From: Gemmatimonadota bacterium
GTDB taxonomy: Bacteria; Gemmatimonadota; Gemmatimonadetes; Palauibacterales; Palauibacteraceae
DNA: 5,754 bases
Assembly: GCA_029288095.1 (NCBI GenBank)
Contig: JARFPW010000343.1
Location: 1-5,754, forward strand
Reading direction: 5' to 3'
A model generated the notes under the pieces. That model was not told the origin of the DNA. It searched no databases and saw nothing but the letters and a program-made list of their open reading frames with translations. Position numbers and translations under genes: made by a program. Each line of letters begins with the position of its first letter. Positions within the stretch are counted from its first letter, which is position 1. Of the stretch, positions 1-5,754 are shown in pieces.

Positions 1-2966
<2,966 letters not shown>

Positions 2967-3040
2967 CGGGGCGGGAAGCTAACGCACGGGAAGGGGCGGC
3001 GCACGGTGCCCGCCGCGATCTCGAGACCAGGGTCCAGCGC
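2967..3040 (-). promoter_or_regulatory. carB leader without a Shine-Dalgarno site; possible TANNNT -10 element
   Basis: The bases just before the carB ATG read CGTTAGCTTCCCGCCCCG and contain no purine-rich Shine-Dalgarno sequence. TAGCTT (positions 2981-2976) fits the loose TANNNT pattern of -10 boxes and ends 9 nt before the ATG. If used, transcription would begin at or very near the start codon and give a leaderless mRNA. No convincing -35 box is visible. The start itself is fixed by homology of the N-terminus, so the missing ribosome site is not a start-calling error. The promoter is a guess; the absence of a Shine-Dalgarno site is directly seen. Confidence 0.25.
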
Positions 3041-3069
3041 GACGGGCCCGGGAAGAACCCGGGCCCGTC
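3041..3069 (-). terminator. Perfect 12-bp GC hairpin after the metalloprotease gene
   Basis: GACGGGCCCGGG and CCCGGGCCCGTC form a perfect 12-bp stem around a 5-nt loop (AAGAA on plus, TTCTT on minus). The hairpin starts 10 nt beyond the TGA of the minus-strand metalloprotease gene and lies 74 nt before the carB start. That position suits a terminator separating the two co-directional genes. No U-run follows it on either strand, so it is not a textbook intrinsic terminator. In GC-rich bacteria such U-less hairpins can act as terminators or as mRNA 3'-end stabilisers. The stem is certain; its role is inferred. Confidence 0.65.
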
Positions 3070-3079
3070 GGAGAGCTGT

Positions 3080-4057
3080 TCAGTTGTTCGGCCAGGAGCC
3101 GTACATGCTGCAGTGTCCCCCGCGATCCGTGCCTTTCAGCGACTGCTGGAGGCCCGAATACCCCGCGTTCATCACGCTGCGCGGGCCGAAGTGGATCTTG
3201 CCGTTGGAAAGGGTCTCGAAGGCCGTTCCGAAATGTGCCTGGGCCAGGCCGTGCCCCATTTCGTGTAGCGCCACCGTCTCAACATCGATGAACGGAAAGA
3301 CGTTAGTGTCGATTCCCCACACGAAATTGCTGCTGTAGTCGATGATCGCGAAGGCGTAGTCAAAGGCTCCGTCGCCGTCAATGTCGGTCGGGACGCCGCC
3401 GCTGACAAAGATGAACGGAAAGGTGGCGCCGAGGACGCCCGGTGGGAGCGGGAAGAACCCCTCGTGGAAGACATCGCTGTCGAAGAACAACCAGTCGATG
3501 AAGTCACCCTTGGGTATGGTCAGTCCTCCGGAGCACGTCTGGCCGTCCCAGGTAGCCATGGCTCTGTCGATCGCGCCAAGCGACTGTGCCGCCGTGACAC
3601 CCGGTGCATCGTAGACTCCGAACCCGAACAACTCGTCGACCGCGTATCCGATGTCGGTGCGGCCGTTGCGCCGCGGATCTTCCGGTACCCACTGAACCAC
3701 GAGCTGCTTGTTGCCACGGTCGAGAAAGAAGACATCGTTGCCGACAATCTCACCGTCGAGGGCGCCAATCCACGAAAAGCCCAGCGGAGCGACACTCACG
3801 CCCTCGGGCAGGGCCACACCTGCGTCGGCCCGCATGGCCGCGAGGGTGGCCGACTTCTGATGCGCCAGGTCCGTCAGTCGGGCCTCGATGTCAGCTTGGA
3901 CGACCGGGTCCATCTCGAAAGGAGTTCCGCTGCTTCGGACAGCCAACTCCGGGGTGGTGGTCGCCACCGTCTCAGGGGCTACCGGGTTGGGCTCGTCGAG
4001 GCATGCCGTGAGGCTCACGGTCGCTGCGAGGAGCATGGCGGAGGCAACACGTGTCAT
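3080..4057 (-). CDS. Matrixin-like zinc metalloprotease lipoprotein
   Basis: This is a predicted exported zinc metalloprotease of 325 residues, anchored by lipid to the envelope. The start at 4057 is preferred because AGGAG lies 7 nt upstream and it opens directly into a lipoprotein signal peptide, MTRVASAMLLAATVSLTAC, with lipobox LTAC and lipidated C19. An in-frame ATG at 4111 would add 18 polar residues ahead of the signal. The active-site helix is HEMGHGLAQAH (H265, E266, H269, H275), close to the metzincin/matrixin pattern HExxHxxGxxH but with Ala where Gly is usual. A Met-turn-like SVMNAGY follows about 30 residues after the helix start (M296). Upstream is a calcium-loop-like DIDGDGAFD (225-233). 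Two other cysteines in the mature part, C175 and C316, could pair. A Pro/Thr-rich linker follows the lipidated Cys. The substrate is unknown. The family call rests on motifs; exact subfamily is uncertain. Confidence 0.82.
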   Translation of the reverse strand: MTRVASAMLLAATVSLTACLDEPNPVAPETVATTTPELAVRSSGTPFEMDPVVQADIEARLTDLAHQKSATLAAMRADAGVALPEGVSVAPLGFSWIGALDGEIVGNDVFFLDRGNKQLVVQWVPEDPRRNGRTDIGYAVDELFGFGVYDAPGVTAAQSLGAIDRAMATWDGQTCSGGLTIPKGDFIDWLFFDSDVFHEGFFPLPPGVLGATFPFIFVSGGVPTDIDGDGAFDYAFAIIDYSSNFVWGIDTNVFPFIDVETVALHEMGHGLAQAHFGTAFETLSNGKIHFGPRSVMNAGYSGLQQSLKGTDRGGHCSMYGSWPNN

Positions 4058-4064
4058 GAAACGG

Positions 4065-4070
4065 CTCCTG
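4065..4070 (-). promoter_or_regulatory. Ribosome binding site that fixes the metalloprotease start
   Basis: On the minus strand CAGGAG sits 7 nt before the ATG at 4057. It decides between this start and the in-frame ATG at 4111, which would place 18 charged and polar residues in front of the lipoprotein signal peptide. Confidence 0.8.
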
Positions 4071-4119
4071 TATGGGGATCGTCCAACGCCCGACTCGGAA
4101 CAGGCGGTCATGAGTCCAG

Positions 4120-4150
4120 AGTCTAATCCGGGAGATGGTCAGCCCGCAAA
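4120..4150 (-). promoter_or_regulatory. Candidate promoter for the metalloprotease gene
   Basis: On the minus strand TTTGCG (4150-4145) and TAGACT (4125-4120) are separated by 19 nt and could serve as -35 and -10 boxes. They would give a 5' leader of roughly 55 nt before the ATG at 4057. The -10 match is only partial and the spacer is longer than the usual 17 nt, so this is a weak call. Confidence 0.25.
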
Positions 4151-4157
4151 TCTTTGC
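4146..4157. repeat. Small inverted repeat between divergent genes, possible operator
   Basis: GCAAATCTTTGC is a perfect inverted repeat with 5-bp arms GCAAA/TTTGC and a 2-nt centre. It lies in the region shared by the divergent metalloprotease and secreted-protein genes, overlapping the candidate -35 boxes on both strands. A tandem GATCCGATCC follows at 4161-4170. The position suits a dimeric repressor or activator site, but a palindrome this short can occur by chance. Confidence 0.3.
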
Positions 4158-4183
4158 AGCGATCCGATCCGTAGCGTTATCAT
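4153..4183 (+). promoter_or_regulatory. Candidate promoter for the secreted-protein operon
   Basis: TTTGCA (4153-4158) and TATCAT (4178-4183) resemble -35 and -10 boxes with a 19-nt spacer. TATCAT differs from TATAAT by one base. Transcription would start near 4190, leaving about 37 nt before the ATG at 4227. This fits, but the spacer is long and the -35 match is partial. Confidence 0.35.
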
Positions 4184-4213
4184 GCCGCCTCTCGCCCCAG
4201 TCCAATCAGGCCC

Positions 4214-4220
4214 AAAGGAG
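4214..4220 (+). promoter_or_regulatory. Strong ribosome binding site for the 158-residue secreted protein
   Basis: AAAGGAG lies 6 nt before the ATG at 4227. It singles out this start from the longer open frame that runs upstream through the divergent region, and the protein from here opens with a clean signal peptide. Confidence 0.85.
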
Positions 4221-4226
4221 ACTCGA

Positions 4227-4703
4227 ATGAAGCGTAGACCTCTCGCGTTAGCTGCTCTCCTACTCGGCGTGGTGGGTGCCCCGGCGGATCTGTCGGCGCA
4301 GGAGATGAGCGCAGCCGGATACGCCACGTACATCCAGACTGGCGCCACGAGTACGCCACTCGACGACGGTCGTGCTCGCGTCGATGCGACGATCGCTGGG
4401 TACGTAATGACGGACGACCCGACCAACCCCTTCCATCTGGTGGCCCAGGACTGCGCGAGCACCAATCTCGTGGCCGCGGATGGATCCGTGGAGCGTTCCA
4501 GCGGCTATTGCGCGAGCCGCGACGCCGACGGGGACATGTTCTGGATCTGGTTCTGGAACAGTGCCGAAGGCGGCGAGTGGGGACTCATCAACGGTACCGG
4601 CAAGTTCGAGGGCATAACCGGCGGTGGCACCTCCGAGGGCGTGGCGGCGGATCCTGACGGTCGGTTCGCGATCCGCTGGACTGGCGCCTGGACGATGCGG
4701 TAG
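4227..4703 (+). CDS. Secreted protein of unknown function, possible small beta-barrel
   Basis: This 158-residue exported protein is not one I can name. The signal peptide MKRRPLALAALLLGVVGAP... ends near LSAQ/E (residues 22-26), a type I cleavage pattern. The mature part is about 133 residues. It has two cysteines, C76 and C95, that could form a disulfide, an acidic DADGD at 99-103, an aromatic run FWIWFW at 105-110 and a glycine-rich motif GTGKFEGITGGGT at 123-135, ending in WTGAW. Alternating polar and hydrophobic residues with a GTGKFxGITG motif recall small secreted beta-barrel proteins of the allene-oxide-cyclase/dirigent-like or lipocalin-like kind, but this is an impression from pattern only. 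The start is set by AAAGGAG at 4214-4220. It is the first gene of a plus-strand unit and its stop lies 2 nt before the next start. Confidence 0.85.
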   Translation: MKRRPLALAALLLGVVGAPADLSAQEMSAAGYATYIQTGATSTPLDDGRARVDATIAGYVMTDDPTNPFHLVAQDCASTNLVAADGSVERSSGYCASRDADGDMFWIWFWNSAEGGEWGLINGTGKFEGITGGGTSEGVAADPDGRFAIRWTGAWTMR

Positions 4704-4705
4704 TC

Positions 4706-5596
4706 ATGACTGCCCCGTGGCGTACGGTTTGTCTCGGGCTCTCTCTGCTCGCGCCGGCCTCGGTCGGCGCGCAGACTCCACACTTGCTGGCTCCGTACCA
4801 GATCGAGAGCGTGGAAACGCGCTTCGAGATCTACGGGGACGACCTGCCGATGGTGGTCGTCGCTTTCACACGTGCGCCCGACTCCGCCCACCCCGAAGCG
4901 GGCCTGTCCGCCAGCGAGCTCGAGCCACCCGAGATCGTCACTATCGTAGGTGAAGCAGGCTGGATCCATGCCGGGCTGACAGGCATCGAGAAGCGCTGCG
5001 AATTCCTCTGTTCCCTGGAGAACGGCGAGGAATGCCACTGGACGGGCCTGTACTCGCCGCTCGGCCCGTTGGCCGAAATCGGAACGCCCGTGGCGGCGCT
5101 GCCCGGACGCCTCGACTTGACGGAATTCGTCGGTCTCGAAGCGATACCGGAAGGCATGGACGGTGTGGCGCATCTGCAAGCATCGGACGAGGCCTCGCCC
5201 CTGCTGTGGGAGCGGACGCCCGATTGGAGCCCCACGTACCGCGTCGATACCTGGACGGCCGAGGGCGGCATCCTCGACCTCACGATCATTCAGCCGACCG
5301 GTGACTCGACTCGGGTGCAGGGAGGGGGGTGCGAGTCCGCATCCCGGGAGTGGCTGCTCGCCATCGAATGCAACGGGATGTCGTTTCTCGCATCGGGCGG
5401 CAAGCTGCTCCTGCTGAGCTGGGCTGACTACAATTCGGCCAAGGCCGACGTGATCGCCCGATTCGACTACGCCGGATCCCGGCACTACGTGGTTCGCCTC
5501 GGCAGCAAAGCACAGGATCTGGTAGGTCTCGTGTCCGGTGAACCGGCTGGCTGGCGGGCTCGCTTCCGGCAGCGGGACTGGGCTCTGTTATGCTGA
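4706..5596 (+). CDS. Secreted six-cysteine protein of unknown function
   Basis: This 296-residue product has an N-terminal signal peptide (MTAPWRTVCLGLSLLAPASV) with likely cleavage after GAQ near residue 23. I recognise no family. The mature protein has six cysteines: C98, C102 and C110 clustered, C209 and C222 paired in spacing, and C296 as the very last residue. An even number in an exported protein suggests up to three disulfides. There is no lipobox, no second membrane segment and no HExxH or other catalytic motif that I can see. The C-terminus (about 260-296) is rich in Arg and ends WALLC. The ATG lies 2 nt after the upstream TAG and has no good Shine-Dalgarno of its own, so translation is probably coupled to the upstream gene. 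The two proteins may therefore be made in fixed proportion and could be partners; that is inference. Confidence 0.82.
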   Translation: MTAPWRTVCLGLSLLAPASVGAQTPHLLAPYQIESVETRFEIYGDDLPMVVVAFTRAPDSAHPEAGLSASELEPPEIVTIVGEAGWIHAGLTGIEKRCEFLCSLENGEECHWTGLYSPLGPLAEIGTPVAALPGRLDLTEFVGLEAIPEGMDGVAHLQASDEASPLLWERTPDWSPTYRVDTWTAEGGILDLTIIQPTGDSTRVQGGGCESASREWLLAIECNGMSFLASGGKLLLLSWADYNSAKADVIARFDYAGSRHYVVRLGSKAQDLVGLVSGEPAGWRARFRQRDWALLC

Positions 5597-5635
5597 AGCC
5601 GCTTCCGAGGACTCCCTCGCCAAGGCAGGATGGTT

Positions 5636-5754
5636 ATGTCACAGAAGACTAAAGACTGGGCACTATTCGGACTCGCGGTCTGCCTGTTCCTGTTCGTGAT
5701 CGTCCTGAAGGGGCACACCATCTTCTCAGGGGTCGACCGGTTGCCCTGGAAGAT
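5636..5754 (+). CDS. Start of a small membrane-anchored protein, cut by the window edge
   Basis: This frame is open to the right edge and 39 complete codons are visible. It begins MSQKTKDWALFGL and has one strongly hydrophobic segment at residues 8-24, followed by KGHTIFSGVDRLPWK. The lysines at 4 and 6 before the segment suggest an inward-facing N-terminus with the rest outside. The start at 5636 is preferred because AGGCAGGA (5623-5630) ends 5 nt upstream; an in-frame ATG at 5630 would overlap that site. It follows the six-cysteine gene after 39 nt with no clear terminator, so it probably belongs to the same operon. No family can be assigned from this fragment. Confidence 0.65.
   Translation, partial: MSQKTKDWALFGLAVCLFLFVIVLKGHTIFSGVDRLPWK

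Noticed and set aside
4058..4111. An 18-codon upstream extension of the metalloprotease gene to an ATG at 4111
   Set aside because: It would put a polar, charged stretch in front of a good lipoprotein signal peptide. The internal ATG at 4057 has AGGAG 7 nt upstream.
3888..4226. An upstream extension of the 158-residue secreted protein frame
   Set aside because: It overlaps the start of the metalloprotease gene antisense and would bury the signal peptide. AAAGGAG at 4214-4220 sets the start at 4227.
4505..5485. A 326-codon open frame on the minus strand opposite the two secreted-protein genes
   Set aside because: It spans both plus-strand genes, has no signal peptide or domain, and the plus-strand frames have signal peptides and tight gene spacing instead.

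Overview
This is a GC-rich window with dense coding and no RNA gene, insertion sequence, CRISPR array or phage feature that I can see. It fits a Gram-negative, environmental, high-GC bacterium. Several hints point toward Gemmatimonadota: signal peptides ending in ...SAQ or ...GAQ, a lipoprotein metalloprotease with an LTAC lipobox, and strong third-position GC. That placement is an inference from style, not a sequence match.

Layout. (1) 1-2966, minus strand: the first 988 codons of carB, the large subunit of carbamoyl-phosphate synthetase. It is uninterrupted and cut by the left window edge inside its allosteric domain. (2) 2967-3079: a short gap with a perfect 12-bp stem hairpin just after the stop of the next gene, and a carB leader with no visible Shine-Dalgarno site. 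(3) 3080-4057, minus strand: a lipoprotein with a matrixin-like zinc metalloprotease motif. (4) 4058-4226: a divergent intergenic region with candidate promoters on both strands and a small palindrome between them. (5) 4227-4703 and 4706-5596, plus strand: two exported proteins of unknown function, separated by 2 nt and probably translationally coupled. (6) 5636 to the right edge: the start of a small membrane-anchored protein, probably in the same transcription unit. No stretch longer than about 170 bases lacks a gene.

How the genes relate. carB is a housekeeping gene for pyrimidine and arginine synthesis. Its usual partner carA is not beside its start. The other four genes all encode envelope or secreted products. 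The protease is transcribed away from the plus-strand trio, across a shared control region. There is no sequence proof that the protease and the secreted pair act together, but the divergent arrangement makes shared regulation worth testing. I found no clear evidence of a new defence or mobile system. The novelty lies in the two unrecognised secreted proteins and the altered metalloprotease motif.
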